From Salmonirosea aquatica (GTDB lineage Bacteria; Bacteroidota; Bacteroidia; Cytophagales; Spirosomataceae): a stretch of DNA of 64,000 nt. Shown here in pieces: positions 24,876-34,599 of this stretch (position 1 is its first letter; each line of letters begins with the position of its first letter). The DNA is taken from positions 1,488,001 through 1,552,000 of the forward strand of contig NZ_WHLY01000002.1 of NCBI RefSeq assembly GCF_009296315.1, in the 5' to 3' direction. The notes beneath the pieces were generated by a model that made no database searches, was not told the DNA's origin, and was given only the letters and a program-made list of their open reading frames with translations. The position numbers and the translations under genes are program-made.

Positions 24876-26033
24876 ATGATGAAACGCCTTTTATCTCTTT
24901 TCCTTTCCTCTCTCGTCATTCTGGGCGTAGTCGAAGGACTCCAATCCTGTAAATCCGCAAAAAAATCGCTGAAACGCGGCGATTACGACCAGTCGGTACT
25001 ACGGGCCATACCTAAGGTAAACGACAACGCCCGCTCTTCTTCCGCCGACATTCTCAAAGAAGCCTACCCTTTGGCCCTGCAGCAGCACCTGGACGATTTG
25101 AAACGCCAGGAAAACGATTCTGATCCTTTCCGCTGGGAACGGGCGGCGGAAACCTACACCCAGTTGAATACGCTCTATAATGCCATTCAGGGATGCGCCA
25201 ATTGTGCCCGAATGGTAGCAGCCCGCAGCTTTTTCGACCAGGAACGCGACGCGCGCGACAAGGCCGCCACTGCTCGCTATGAAGCCGGACAAGGTACCCT
25301 GCGGCAGGGCGGACGCGAAAACGCGCGCCGGGCTTTTGAGCATTTTGAGGTAGCCAACGCAATGGTCCCTAACTTCCGGGACGCTACCCGGCTGATGGAC
25401 GAAGCCTACGAGACGGCGTCATTTAAGGTAGTGGTGGAGCAGGTACTGGTAACTTCAAGAGCTTACCAATTGAGCAACGCCTACTTTCAGGATCGGATCA
25501 ACGAGTTTTTGCAGACCAACCGTCGCCTCAATAAATTCGTGCGCTTCTACACTCCGCAGGAAGCCACGAACGACAAAGTCCAGCCCGACCATGTGGTCAC
25601 GCTGCAATTCGACGATTTTGTAGTAGGTCAGACCTTGGTAGAACGAAATACCGAAGAAGTGACCAGCAAGGACAGTGTAAAGACCGGCGAAGTAACGGTG
25701 GATGGCAAGAAGGTACCTGTGTACGGAAAAGTAAAGGCCAAGCTGTCGCGGAATCGCAAGACCGTCATATCCAAGGGGTTGCTGGATATGCAGATTCAGG
25801 ATTTTGGTAGCAAGAAAATAGTCTTTCAGGACAAATTTCCGGGCGAGTACCGCTGGGTATCGGAATGGGGTAGTTATAATGGCGACGAACGCGCCCTCAC
25901 AGCCGATCAGTTGCGCATGACTAAAGCCCGGGAGCAAAACCCGCCCCCACCCCAAGACCTGTTCATAGAGTTCAGTAAGCCCATCTACAACAGCCTGACA
26001 AGCCGGTTGCGGAGTTTTTATGAGAAGTATTGA
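24876..26033 (+). CDS. lipoprotein of unknown function with helical repeats
   Basis: A 385-residue protein with signal MMKRLLSLFLSSLVILGVVE and lipobox LQSC (Cys about 25). Residues 30-180 are helical and TPR-like (KSLKRGDYDQSVLRAIPKVN; ARRAFEHFEVANAMVPNFRD). The C-terminal half is beta-rich (VVTLQFDDFVVGQTLVERN, GKVKAKLSRNRKTVISKGLL). Similar proteins occur in Cytophagales, but I know no function. A convergent terminator follows. Confidence 0.75.
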   Translation: MMKRLLSLFLSSLVILGVVEGLQSCKSAKKSLKRGDYDQSVLRAIPKVNDNARSSSADILKEAYPLALQQHLDDLKRQENDSDPFRWERAAETYTQLNTLYNAIQGCANCARMVAARSFFDQERDARDKAATARYEAGQGTLRQGGRENARRAFEHFEVANAMVPNFRDATRLMDEAYETASFKVVVEQVLVTSRAYQLSNAYFQDRINEFLQTNRRLNKFVRFYTPQEATNDKVQPDHVVTLQFDDFVVGQTLVERNTEEVTSKDSVKTGEVTVDGKKVPVYGKVKAKLSRNRKTVISKGLLDMQIQDFGSKKIVFQDKFPGEYRWVSEWGSYNGDERALTADQLRMTKAREQNPPPPQDLFIEFSKPIYNSLTSRLRSFYEKY

Positions 26034-26040
26034 GTAAATC

Positions 26041-26082
26041 AAAAAAGCCAATAGCTGTTAGTTGATTGCTATTGACTTTTTT
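26041..26082. terminator. bidirectional intrinsic terminator
   Basis: Arms AAAAAAGCCAATAGC (26041-26055) and GCTATTGACTTTTTT (26068-26082) pair over 15 bp with one mismatch, with A- and T-tracts on both sides. It serves the lipoprotein gene (plus) and the TlpA-like gene (minus). Confidence 0.88.
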
Positions 26083-26088
26083 GATGGG

Positions 26089-27540
26089 CTATTTCACCGA
26101 AGCACTTTTGGTGCCTTCTTTGGCATTGTTCTTCAGGTAGAAGTTAAAGAAATCGTCCAATTGCTCAATGGGCATCCGGCGGGCAATAATCTTTTTGTTT
26201 TTATCCAGAACGTAGATGGTAGGCGTGGAAAACACATCGTACTGCGTACGGTAATCGGTACGGGATGTGTAGTCATAGCCATTTAGAATTTCCTCTAATT
26301 TATACTCCTTGATAAACTTCTGCCATTCGGCGGGATTCTGCTCGGTAGCAATGGCTAGTACCTTGACGCCTTTGGCTTTATTAGCATCATAAAACTCCTT
26401 CAATTTGGGAGCGGCTTCCTTGCAATGTCCGCAGGTAGGTGAGAAGAAGAACAACACCGTATAATCAGCCTTGATGCCGTGAATACTGATAGGTTGCTGA
26501 TTTGGATTAGTAAGGGTCAGATCGGGGATAACACGATTTACTAACAACGGTTTCATACTGGCTACCCGCTCACCAATCCGCTTTTTGGCGTCGTCCGATA
26601 CCTCCATCTCACCCGAGAGATAATACTTTTCAGCCATGTGCACAAACACGCCCTCCGTACCTACTACCTTAGGATTTTCATATTCGCTCGTAAAATAATA
26701 GATGATTCTGGATCTCAACTCCTTATTCGCTGCCGCTTTTTTTATGAGTGCATCCGCATCCTTAATAATAGAGTCAGGTACCTGTACGATCAAATCCTTA
26801 ACATAACGCTCCAGCTTGGGCTGTACGAATGGCGTTCGTAGCATACGGGCGTCCGAAAAGTCGAAATTGTCCCAATAGTGCGCTTTATAATAGTTGAATA
26901 CCCACAGTGAATCTTTTTTGCCGTTCGCCAGCATGGGAGCTGGTGGAATTACGGGGTCCATACTGGCTTTCAGTAATTTGGCGGTAAAACTATCTCTGTT
27001 TTCCTGCAAGAACTTCTGCTGGTAGGTCGTGAATTGCTGCTGCAGATCTTTGATTTTTTTATCCGTTACCGCGGTACTCGCGTCATCATTTTTAAGTTTT
27101 TTCTCCGCATTCAAGGCTTCCACCTCCGTCATAATTTGATTGAGTTTCTGCTGGTATTCATAAAAAGCCCGGTTTTCTTCCGAGCCATTCACTACCATGC
27201 TCTTAACAACGCTGCTGGTGTCTGTTTTTAAAGAAAATTCCGTTTCCTTTCCAGAATATACGATTTGAACCAGTTTTTGCTGGCCCGGCAGCAGGATCAG
27301 GTACAGGCCACCCGGTAGCGGGTCGGTACCTTCAAAGACCATCCGGCCATTGGCATCGGCCCGGGCAGTATCTTTGGCAATGAACTGCTGACCGCTGTAA
27401 TTATAGTGCCCCAGGATACAACTCGTGTCTTTCAAGCCAACCAGAGTGGCTTCAATCCGATAGCCCTGCGCTGCCGCTAATCCGCTACTTAACATAGCCC
27501 ATAGGCCAAGGCATAGCGTACCGATCAAACCTTTTTTCAT
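26089..27540 (-). CDS. TlpA-like thiol-disulfide oxidoreductase with DUF5106-type domain
   Basis: A 483-residue periplasmic protein. Residues 1-25 are a signal peptide ending AAAQ. An N-terminal beta domain (GYRIEATLVGLKDTSCILGH) resembles DUF4369, and a helical middle part follows (DUF5106-like). The C-terminal thioredoxin fold is at about 340-470: VLFFFSPTCGHCKEAAPKL has the CxxC active site CGHC, and FSTPTIYVLD has the cis-proline. Such proteins reduce or isomerise disulfides in the envelope of Bacteroidota. Single-gene unit. Confidence 0.9.
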   Translation of the reverse strand: MKKGLIGTLCLGLWAMLSSGLAAAQGYRIEATLVGLKDTSCILGHYNYSGQQFIAKDTARADANGRMVFEGTDPLPGGLYLILLPGQQKLVQIVYSGKETEFSLKTDTSSVVKSMVVNGSEENRAFYEYQQKLNQIMTEVEALNAEKKLKNDDASTAVTDKKIKDLQQQFTTYQQKFLQENRDSFTAKLLKASMDPVIPPAPMLANGKKDSLWVFNYYKAHYWDNFDFSDARMLRTPFVQPKLERYVKDLIVQVPDSIIKDADALIKKAAANKELRSRIIYYFTSEYENPKVVGTEGVFVHMAEKYYLSGEMEVSDDAKKRIGERVASMKPLLVNRVIPDLTLTNPNQQPISIHGIKADYTVLFFFSPTCGHCKEAAPKLKEFYDANKAKGVKVLAIATEQNPAEWQKFIKEYKLEEILNGYDYTSRTDYRTQYDVFSTPTIYVLDKNKKIIARRMPIEQLDDFFNFYLKNNAKEGTKSASVK

Positions 27541-27617
27541 ATTTTTACTTTTCCGAATGAGAAAACAATCTGCAAATTTAACCTCAAAACGATAGAATCG
27601 TTCCCCCTCGTACCCTC

Positions 27618-28391
27618 ATGTTCTTTTTTCTATCGAAAACGCTGGATTTCTTCCTGATGCCCCTGAGCATCCTTCTTCTCTTGCTCCTATTTGCTTTTCT
27701 TACCAAAAACCCCGTAAAATCCCGCCGTGCCGCGCTCACAGCATTCATTTTACTCTTTGTCTTCTGCAATACCTTTTTAGTCAACGCCGCCTTTCGCTGG
27801 TGGGAATATCCCCCCCGCAACCTGGCCGACATTCGTGAGCCCTACGATGTCGGGGTTGTGCTTACAGGCGGAATGACCCGATTATCCAGCCTCAAGGCTG
27901 ACCACCCGGGTTTTGGCCGCCACGCCGACCGTTTCCTTCAGGCGTATCTATTGTACAAAGCGGGCAAAATCAGAAAAATCCTGATCAGTGGCGCGGACAA
28001 TCCCTGGAAAATGAAACTGAAACTCGATGACGGACAACAAGCCGCCCGCCTGCTGGCTCGCTGGGGAGTAGCTCCAGGTGATATAATATTGGAGGAGTTT
28101 TCGCGCAACACCCATCAGAACGCGGTGAACTCTGCCGCCGTACTACAGCGTACCTTTCCCAAAGGCCGTGTTCTGCTAATCACTTCTTCGTTTCACTTGC
28201 GGCGCGCGGTAGAATGTTTCAAAAAAGAGAGGGTGCGTGTCGACGTATTTCCGGCCGACATCTACGGCGTAGAGCTCTACCCTACCCTCAATGATTGCAT
28301 CCGTCCCGATCCCGACGTTTTTGCGCAAGTCCATTTACTCTGGCGCGAATGGGTAGGGTACGTGGTTTATAAGGCAATGGGGTACTGTTAG
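27618..28391 (+). CDS. YdcF/ElyC-family protein (DUF218)
   Basis: A 257-residue inner-membrane protein. Two N-terminal hydrophobic segments (about 5-28 and 38-58) are followed by a DUF218 domain: VGVVLTGGMTRL, ADRFLQAYLLYKAGKIRKIL, ISGADNPW, EEFSRNTHQNAVNSA and LLITSSFHLRRAVECF. ElyC/SanA relatives act in envelope integrity and peptidoglycan or undecaprenyl-lipid metabolism; the exact reaction is unknown. It is divergent from the TlpA-like gene. Confidence 0.92.
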   Translation: MFFFLSKTLDFFLMPLSILLLLLLFAFLTKNPVKSRRAALTAFILLFVFCNTFLVNAAFRWWEYPPRNLADIREPYDVGVVLTGGMTRLSSLKADHPGFGRHADRFLQAYLLYKAGKIRKILISGADNPWKMKLKLDDGQQAARLLARWGVAPGDIILEEFSRNTHQNAVNSAAVLQRTFPKGRVLLITSSFHLRRAVECFKKERVRVDVFPADIYGVELYPTLNDCIRPDPDVFAQVHLLWREWVGYVVYKAMGYC

Positions 28392-28473
28392 GTATTCCAC
28401 CCCTGATTCAGAACGCTTGCTGACCTAAAAGCAAGAGATTCCGTGCCTTGGATACTTTTCACTCCGCTCCTTT

Positions 28474-29448
28474 TCAAATACTTAGTATCTTCACCATACG
28501 AAGAAGATCTTCATTGATAGGCTTTGGCAGGCGAATGGTGTCCTCAAAGGGAGTATAGACCAGTTCGTTGTTGATAATTCCCGCCATGACATTGCTTTGT
28601 CCAGCCATAAGACCTTCCAGCGCCCCCAAGCCCAGGCGACTGGCCAGAATTCGGTCCTGAGCCGAAGGCGAGCCACCCCGCTGCGTGTGGCCCAGCGTTG
28701 TCACGCGGATATCCACCTGGCCATCCACTTGTTTTTTAATCTTTTCGGCAATCTGGGAAGCATTTCCCTCTTCATCACCTTCGGCCACTACCACGATGGA
28801 CGAAGATTTGGAGCGATTCCAACCCTGCTGGAGGGTATTGATGACTTCCGAGATTGGGGTAAGTACCTCGGGTACCATCACTAGTTCGGCACCACCCGCA
28901 ATGCCCGACTGAATAGCGATATAACCCGAGTCGCGACCCATTACTTCAATAAAGAAAATCCGGTCGTGGGAACTCGCTGTGTCGCGAATGCGGTCGATGG
29001 CGTCCAAGGCCGTATTGACGGCTGTATCGTAGCCAATGGTATAATCCGTGCCGTACAGATCATTGTCGATGGTACCCGGCGCTCCTACGGTAGGTATGCC
29101 AAACTCACGCTGAAAAACCATCGCTCCCGTGAAGGTACCGTTTCCGCCAATGGCTACCAGCCCTTCTATACCATGCTTCTGAAGTTGATCATATGCCTTT
29201 TTACGCCCTTCCGGGGTAAGAAATTCTTTACTGCGAGCCGATTTGAGGATTGTTCCACCGCGCTGAACTATATTACTTACCGAATGAGAAGACATCTGGA
29301 ATACATCTCCTTCTATCATTCCGTTATATCCTTTTCGTATTCCAAATACCTCAATTCCGTGGTAGACAGCCCCACGTACAACGGCTCTGATACAGGCGTT
29401 CATACCGGGCGCGTCTCCACCGGAGGTAAATACTGCAATTCTTTTCAT
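28474..29448 (-). CDS. pfkA: ATP-dependent 6-phosphofructokinase
   Basis: A 324-residue PfkA that phosphorylates fructose 6-phosphate in glycolysis. GGDAPGMN and the ATP loop GGNGTFTGA are present. GTIDNDLYGTDYTIGYDTA contains the catalytic TIDND aspartate, and EVMGRDSGYIA and LGHTQRGGSPSAQDR bind the sugar phosphate. The Gly/Asn in GGNGT rather than GGDGS fits ATP-dependent enzymes less strictly, so a PPi preference cannot be excluded. Promoter-like box at 29523. Confidence 0.95.
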   Translation of the reverse strand: MKRIAVFTSGGDAPGMNACIRAVVRGAVYHGIEVFGIRKGYNGMIEGDVFQMSSHSVSNIVQRGGTILKSARSKEFLTPEGRKKAYDQLQKHGIEGLVAIGGNGTFTGAMVFQREFGIPTVGAPGTIDNDLYGTDYTIGYDTAVNTALDAIDRIRDTASSHDRIFFIEVMGRDSGYIAIQSGIAGGAELVMVPEVLTPISEVINTLQQGWNRSKSSSIVVVAEGDEEGNASQIAEKIKKQVDGQVDIRVTTLGHTQRGGSPSAQDRILASRLGLGALEGLMAGQSNVMAGIINNELVYTPFEDTIRLPKPINEDLLRMVKILSI

Positions 29449-29522
29449 GTATTTTGGTCAGGTTACTACTACGTATAGTGCGATTGATTCCCAGAAAATT
29501 CTCTGTTTTGGCACAATTGCCA

Positions 29523-29530
29523 CAAATTTA
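29523..29530 (-). promoter_or_regulatory. -7 element TAAATTTG for pfkA
   Basis: Exact TAnnTTTG match on the minus strand, 74 bp before the pfkA start. No exact TTTG at the -33 distance. Confidence 0.45.
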
Positions 29531-29630
29531 TTGGGTATTTTCTAAAAATTGGCGGCTAAATAGGGTTTTTTAGCATAAAACCTCAAACAAGGTTTGTATT
29601 TTTCATAGTTCAAACATACGCCAATCCTTC

Positions 29631-29638
29631 TATATTTG
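29631..29638 (+). promoter_or_regulatory. -7 element TATATTTG for the YfhO gene
   Basis: Exact TAnnTTTG match 89 bp before the YfhO start. No exact -33 TTTG at the usual spacing. Confidence 0.5.
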
Positions 29639-29727
29639 TGCCAGTTAATCAAAATTTAACGTATCACAGCAACACTTCGGGAGCTAGCGACTACATGTCT
29701 TTCCGAGCAATACGAAATTAACTTTTC

Positions 29728-32202
29728 ATGAAAAATCAGTTCTCCTGGCAACGCGTATGGCCTCATCTGGTAGCCGTTGTAGGCTTCGCAGTCTTGTCTC
29801 TGCTGTATGCTTCTCCCGTCCTGAATGGCAAACGCCTGAACCAGTATGACGACGTGCAGGCCAAAGGGGCGGCACGGGAAGTGGTGAAATATCACGAGGA
29901 AACCGGCGAATGGTCGTCCTGGACCAACAGTATGTTTGGCGGCATGCCGGCCTATCTGGTGGCTGGCGACTACCCGACCAGCATTTCTACCAAGCTCGGA
30001 CGACTTATGAATAGCCTGCTGCCCGCTCCGGCCAACTATTTCTTGTTAACAATGCTCTGCGCCTATCTGCTTTTTCTGGTATTGGGGGCTAATTTGTGGC
30101 TCTCTGCCCTGGGAGCCGTGGCGTACGCCTTTGGGTCGTACCTGGTGACCAGCCTGGAAGCAGGCCACATTTCCAAAATTCTGGCACTGGGTTATGCGCC
30201 CGGCGTTATAGCCGGGGTACTGTTAGCTTTCCGTAAAAACTGGCTGGCTGGCGCCGCCCTCACAGGCCTGTTTCTTGGCCTGGAATTGTACGCCAATCAC
30301 ATTCAGATCACCTACTATCTGGGCATCGGTATTATTATATTGGTTATGTTGGAAAGCATTACACTCCTGAAAGCCGGACAAACCCAGCAGCTCATCAAAA
30401 TTCTGGGCGGCCTGGCCCTGGGGGCCGTGCTGGCTTTGGGTACCCATACCACCCGCTTGTGGAACGCCTATGACTATACTAAGGAGACCATCCGGGGCAA
30501 ATCGGAACTAACGCCTCCTGCTGATGCCCCTACCCTCAATAATCAGGATGGGTTGGACAAAGAGTATGCTTTCCAGTACAGTTATGGGATCGTCGAAACC
30601 CTCACGCTACTGATTCCCCATCTGTACGGTGGCCCCTCGCAGGGATCGCTGGATGAGAAATCGGATACCTACAAAACCCTGGTCAATCGGGGCGTAGACG
30701 CCGCTAACGCCCGTAATTTTGTTCATGCCCTGCCGCTGTATTGGGGTACACAGTACAGCACGGGCGGCCCGGCCTACGCCAGTGCCATTATTTTCTTCCT
30801 CTTCATTTTAGGTTTATTCATTGTCAAGGGACCCATCAAATGGTGGGTGGCGGGCGTCACCCTACTTTACATTGTGTGGGCCTGGGGCAAAAACTTCGCT
30901 GGCCTCAACTACCTGTTCTTCGACTATTTCCCAATGTTCAACAAGTTTCGGGCCGTGACCATGGTACTTTCGCTGGCCCAGTTGCTTATGGTGATACTGG
31001 CAATAGTGACGCTGCGTGATCTGGCGCAGCGGAAACATACGTTCACAGAAATCTCCCGTCCTTTTTTCATCAGCATCGGCCTCACAGCGGGGCTGTGTGT
31101 AATACTTGCCCTGGTACCTACCCTGTTTTTCAGTTTTCGGGCCGAATCCGATCCGCAGTTTGTCGCGAGCCTAGCGCAGAGTAGCCAGGATCAAGCTTTT
31201 GCCCAGCAAATCATGAATTCCATCGTCAAGGATCGTACCAGCATGATGCGTTCCGACGCTTTGCGCTCAGCTGTGCTGATTCTGCTGGCTGCGGGGTTAA
31301 TCTGGCTATGGATGAAAGAGAAAATCAGAGCAGGTCTGCTGTATCCGGCTCTTTTGCTGCTGATGATTGGCGATATGTTCGGGGTAAGCAAACGCTACCT
31401 GAATAATGAGGATTTTATCAGCAAATCGGCCGCTCAAGCTCAAATATCCCCCAGTCCTGCCGACGAGCAAATCCTGCGCGATCCTGACCCCGACTACCGT
31501 GTGCTGGATGTACTGCGCAATACGTTCAACAACGCCGAGGCTTCTTACTTTCATAAATCCATCGGAGGGTACCATGGCGCCAAAATGCGCCGCTACCAGG
31601 AACTGATCGAAAACCAGATCGCTAAGCCTAATGCCAATCCGGGCATTCTGAACATGTTGAACACCAAGTACATTCTCACCCGCGATCAGCAGGGTAATCC
31701 GGCCGTACAGCAGAACCCTGACGCCCTGGGTCACGCCTGGTTTGTAGAAGATTATAAAATCGTCCCAAACGCCGACGCCGAAATGAAGGCCCTGGATTCT
31801 TTGCAACCGGGAAGGACTGCCGTAATAGATCAGCGGTTTGCGGCTAATCTCAAAGGTTTGAGCATTCAAGCCGACAGTACCAATTCGATCCGGCTGACTA
31901 GTTATAAGCCCAATGAACTCATCTACACGAGTACCGCGCGGAGTGAGCAGCTGGCGGTATTCTCAGAGATGTATTACAATGTCCGTGACGACTGGAAGGT
32001 AACCATTGACGGAAAGGCAGCCCCCCTGCTCCGGGCCGACTACGTGTTGCGTGCCCTACGTGTCCCGGCGGGCCAGCACACGATCACATTCCGCTTTGAA
32101 CCTACTTCGGTCAGCACGGGTCATATTGTCGATTTGATAAGTTCTATCTTACTGGTGGCCCTGATTGTAGGGGCGGTAGTCGTGGAGGTCCGGCGTACTT
32201 AG
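29728..32202 (+). CDS. YfhO-family multi-pass membrane protein
   Basis: An 824-residue inner-membrane protein of the YfhO family (PF09586), a GT-C-like fold related to lipid-linked sugar transferases. The start is a membrane segment (VVGFAVLSLLYASPVL), then the family stretch QYDDVQAKGAAREVV followed by TNSMFGGMPAY, with DD as the likely catalytic acid pair. About a dozen membrane segments follow up to residue 560. The C-terminal 250 residues are soluble and probably periplasmic (VLDVLRNTFNNAEASYFHKS, GYHGAKMRRYQ). In Firmicutes YfhO glycosylates lipoteichoic acid; the acceptor here is unknown. Confidence 0.92.
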   Translation: MKNQFSWQRVWPHLVAVVGFAVLSLLYASPVLNGKRLNQYDDVQAKGAAREVVKYHEETGEWSSWTNSMFGGMPAYLVAGDYPTSISTKLGRLMNSLLPAPANYFLLTMLCAYLLFLVLGANLWLSALGAVAYAFGSYLVTSLEAGHISKILALGYAPGVIAGVLLAFRKNWLAGAALTGLFLGLELYANHIQITYYLGIGIIILVMLESITLLKAGQTQQLIKILGGLALGAVLALGTHTTRLWNAYDYTKETIRGKSELTPPADAPTLNNQDGLDKEYAFQYSYGIVETLTLLIPHLYGGPSQGSLDEKSDTYKTLVNRGVDAANARNFVHALPLYWGTQYSTGGPAYASAIIFFLFILGLFIVKGPIKWWVAGVTLLYIVWAWGKNFAGLNYLFFDYFPMFNKFRAVTMVLSLAQLLMVILAIVTLRDLAQRKHTFTEISRPFFISIGLTAGLCVILALVPTLFFSFRAESDPQFVASLAQSSQDQAFAQQIMNSIVKDRTSMMRSDALRSAVLILLAAGLIWLWMKEKIRAGLLYPALLLLMIGDMFGVSKRYLNNEDFISKSAAQAQISPSPADEQILRDPDPDYRVLDVLRNTFNNAEASYFHKSIGGYHGAKMRRYQELIENQIAKPNANPGILNMLNTKYILTRDQQGNPAVQQNPDALGHAWFVEDYKIVPNADAEMKALDSLQPGRTAVIDQRFAANLKGLSIQADSTNSIRLTSYKPNELIYTSTARSEQLAVFSEMYYNVRDDWKVTIDGKAAPLLRADYVLRALRVPAGQHTITFRFEPTSVSTGHIVDLISSILLVALIVGAVVVEVRRT

Positions 32203-32224
32203 GTAATAAGATTGGCCCCGGAAA

Positions 32225-32272
32225 TACCAGAGAAAAAGCTGCACCGGGTAAGGAGCAGCTTTTTCTCTGGTA
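32225..32272. terminator. bidirectional terminator with 18-bp perfect stem
   Basis: TACCAGAGAAAAAGCTGC (32225-32242) and its exact inverse complement (32255-32272) flank a 12-nt loop. It lies between the convergent YfhO and penicillin-acylase genes. Confidence 0.85.
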
Positions 32273-32295
32273 AAGGTACCTACCCCTACATACAA

Positions 32296-34509
32296 TCATT
32301 TCCTCTCCCCCGGATGGTAAGTCTGCTCGGCGTGCTGTTGCACATCTTCCTTATAGAAAAGCACATCCTTGAATTTACCCTGTGAGTACATTTCGCCCTG
32401 ATCAAAGAAATGCCGCGAGCTTTGATCGCCACTTTCTCCGCCTGTTAACAGGGACTTGGCTTTAATTTTATTCCCGAACTCCACCGCGCAAATGAAACTG
32501 TTGCCATTAAAACCGTAACGTTTTTTGGTACCCGGATAATAACGCGATGAGTAGGAAGGCAGCATGCCCCAGGCCGACGATGTAAAACCCACAGGAAGGC
32601 TGGGCAGATCGTCGCGAAACTGCTGGTCGATGGCGCTGGATGCCCGCTGGAAGCGGTTGATTTCGCCCCAGGGTATCTGCCACTTACCCCATTTCTGCTC
32701 CAGCTCAGTTAGGGTTTCGCCGAAGGTTTTAAGGAGTTGATCGGCCGTGGCCGTAGCTGCGAACTGCCGGGCCTTATCCACCTGATCGGCATTAGGATTA
32801 TCCTTGACTTCGGTGCGGTACATTTCCCCCGTAATCCGTTGCCCCCATTCCACAGCCAGAGTCGTAGCTATTGATTTCTCCCCGCTGTGATAATCCCAGT
32901 TTTTCAGTACCGACATCGGCCCGATCCAGTACGCATACCGCTCATCGGTATAGGGTACGCTTTTCTCGAAAGCATTTACCAGCGCCGGAACCAGAATACC
33001 AAAAGCCGACAAGTAGGTATTATAACCCGCCGCAATCACCCGGTCCAAGTCGTACTTTTTAGGCATTTCAAGTACCCGTACTGCATTGATTCCCCGAAAG
33101 TTCTCGCCATCGGGCGCCATGTAGGCAGGGTAATCTTCCCGCTTTGGACTGTTTTTACCAGCCGCTGTAAAAGGTGTAGAGTTACAGTTTTGGAGCCAGC
33201 CGCTTGAAGGATTGTACACGTGCACCGACTCGTCCACCGGGTGCATACCCTTCCATTCGGTAGCGGCGGTGCTTCCATCCACCGGTTTCGACCAGTCGTA
33301 TTTAGGGTCGCGCTTGGGGATGAAGTTACCGTGCCAGTACGCAATGTTACCTTCCGCATCGGCGTACACAGTATTGTTTGATGTGTTTTCTAGCAAATCC
33401 ATCGCCTTTTTATATTCTGCAAAGCTAGATGCCTTGGTGCGCTGCCAACTCTGGATCAGCATATTTAGGGAGCGGTTGTTGGCTTTCATGCTTGTCCATT
33501 GACCATCACGCTGCGCCATAACCGGCCCGTGATGGGTATAGAACGCCCGGATATTTTTTGTTTCGAGCCGATCACCGTTTTTGTACTTTATACTCATCGC
33601 CTGCTCACGTACGGGCCGCTGCTTCCCGTCGTATTCATACGACCAGCCTGCACCATTTTTAGACACTTTTTCCAGATAGGTATCGGCTACATCGGTGCGT
33701 GACGAGGTATGCATCCAACCCAGGTGTTCATTGAATCCCTGGTAAACAAAGAACTGACCCCAGGTAACCGCCCCGTAGGCATTCAGTCCCTCCTCACTTA
33801 CTACGTGTACCTCGGGCCGGAAATAGAATGTAACGTGCGGATTGATGTAGAGAATACTCTTGCCCGACTCGGTGATCGAGGGGGCAAAGGCAAAGCCATT
33901 CGAACCCGTCAGTATTTCCTCTTTCTCCGCTTCCTCCTGAGGGGTGTATCCCACCGAAGGTACCTCGCCCCCATAAAAACTCTTGAGGTCACGAGTCGTT
34001 ACGTCCGCGGTACTGATGGCCCCGATGCTACCATCGGTCCAAAGCAACGGGTACCAGGGCTCGAACCGAGTCAGCAAGATAGGTTTTGTTTCGGGATGCG
34101 TGTGCAGGTAGTAGTTGATGCCGTCGGCATAGGCGTTCAGAAGTTTTTTCAGCCAGGCCGGGGCTTTTTTGTAGTCGGCCTGTGCCTCGGCAGGCACTAT
34201 CAGCAGCTTAATCAGCAGATCGTCATACAGCGCCGACTCGCCCTGAACCTCTGCCATTCGGCCCAGTTTTTCAATGTAGTTCATTTCCACTCGCTTGAAG
34301 TCGTCCTCACATTGAGCATACAGGAGCCCAAACGTAGCATCAGCGTCGGTTTTGCCATAAATATGGGGAATACCCCAGTTGTCGCGGATAATGGTAACGT
34401 TCTGGGCTTGTTTCTGCCAGGCCGCAATTTCTTTCTTAGTGAAAGGCTGGGCGAAAACAGGGCCGATACAAAAACACAGGAGGGCAAAGAAGAGTACGTT
34501 TCTTTTCAT
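32296..34509 (-). CDS. penicillin acylase family protein (Ntn hydrolase)
   Basis: A 737-residue periplasmic enzyme. Residues 1-20 are a signal peptide ending VFAQ. NVTIIRDNWGIPHIYGKTDADATFGLLYAQ is the family opening. TGSNGFAFAP holds the Gly-Ser self-cleavage point; the new N-terminal Ser is the nucleophile. NNTVYADAEGNIAYWHGNFIPKRD and CNSTPF match later conserved parts. The family includes penicillin, cephalosporin and N-acyl-homoserine-lactone acylases; substrate preference cannot be read. Single-gene unit. Confidence 0.93.
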   Translation of the reverse strand: MKRNVLFFALLCFCIGPVFAQPFTKKEIAAWQKQAQNVTIIRDNWGIPHIYGKTDADATFGLLYAQCEDDFKRVEMNYIEKLGRMAEVQGESALYDDLLIKLLIVPAEAQADYKKAPAWLKKLLNAYADGINYYLHTHPETKPILLTRFEPWYPLLWTDGSIGAISTADVTTRDLKSFYGGEVPSVGYTPQEEAEKEEILTGSNGFAFAPSITESGKSILYINPHVTFYFRPEVHVVSEEGLNAYGAVTWGQFFVYQGFNEHLGWMHTSSRTDVADTYLEKVSKNGAGWSYEYDGKQRPVREQAMSIKYKNGDRLETKNIRAFYTHHGPVMAQRDGQWTSMKANNRSLNMLIQSWQRTKASSFAEYKKAMDLLENTSNNTVYADAEGNIAYWHGNFIPKRDPKYDWSKPVDGSTAATEWKGMHPVDESVHVYNPSSGWLQNCNSTPFTAAGKNSPKREDYPAYMAPDGENFRGINAVRVLEMPKKYDLDRVIAAGYNTYLSAFGILVPALVNAFEKSVPYTDERYAYWIGPMSVLKNWDYHSGEKSIATTLAVEWGQRITGEMYRTEVKDNPNADQVDKARQFAATATADQLLKTFGETLTELEQKWGKWQIPWGEINRFQRASSAIDQQFRDDLPSLPVGFTSSAWGMLPSYSSRYYPGTKKRYGFNGNSFICAVEFGNKIKAKSLLTGGESGDQSSRHFFDQGEMYSQGKFKDVLFYKEDVQQHAEQTYHPGERK

Positions 34510-34599
34510 TATAAGAAATTATATTTGGTATTAATGAGGCGCGGCAGTCAAAGCTACACACTTTACCAAAGAATCCCGAAAAAAAACGTATTCCGATTT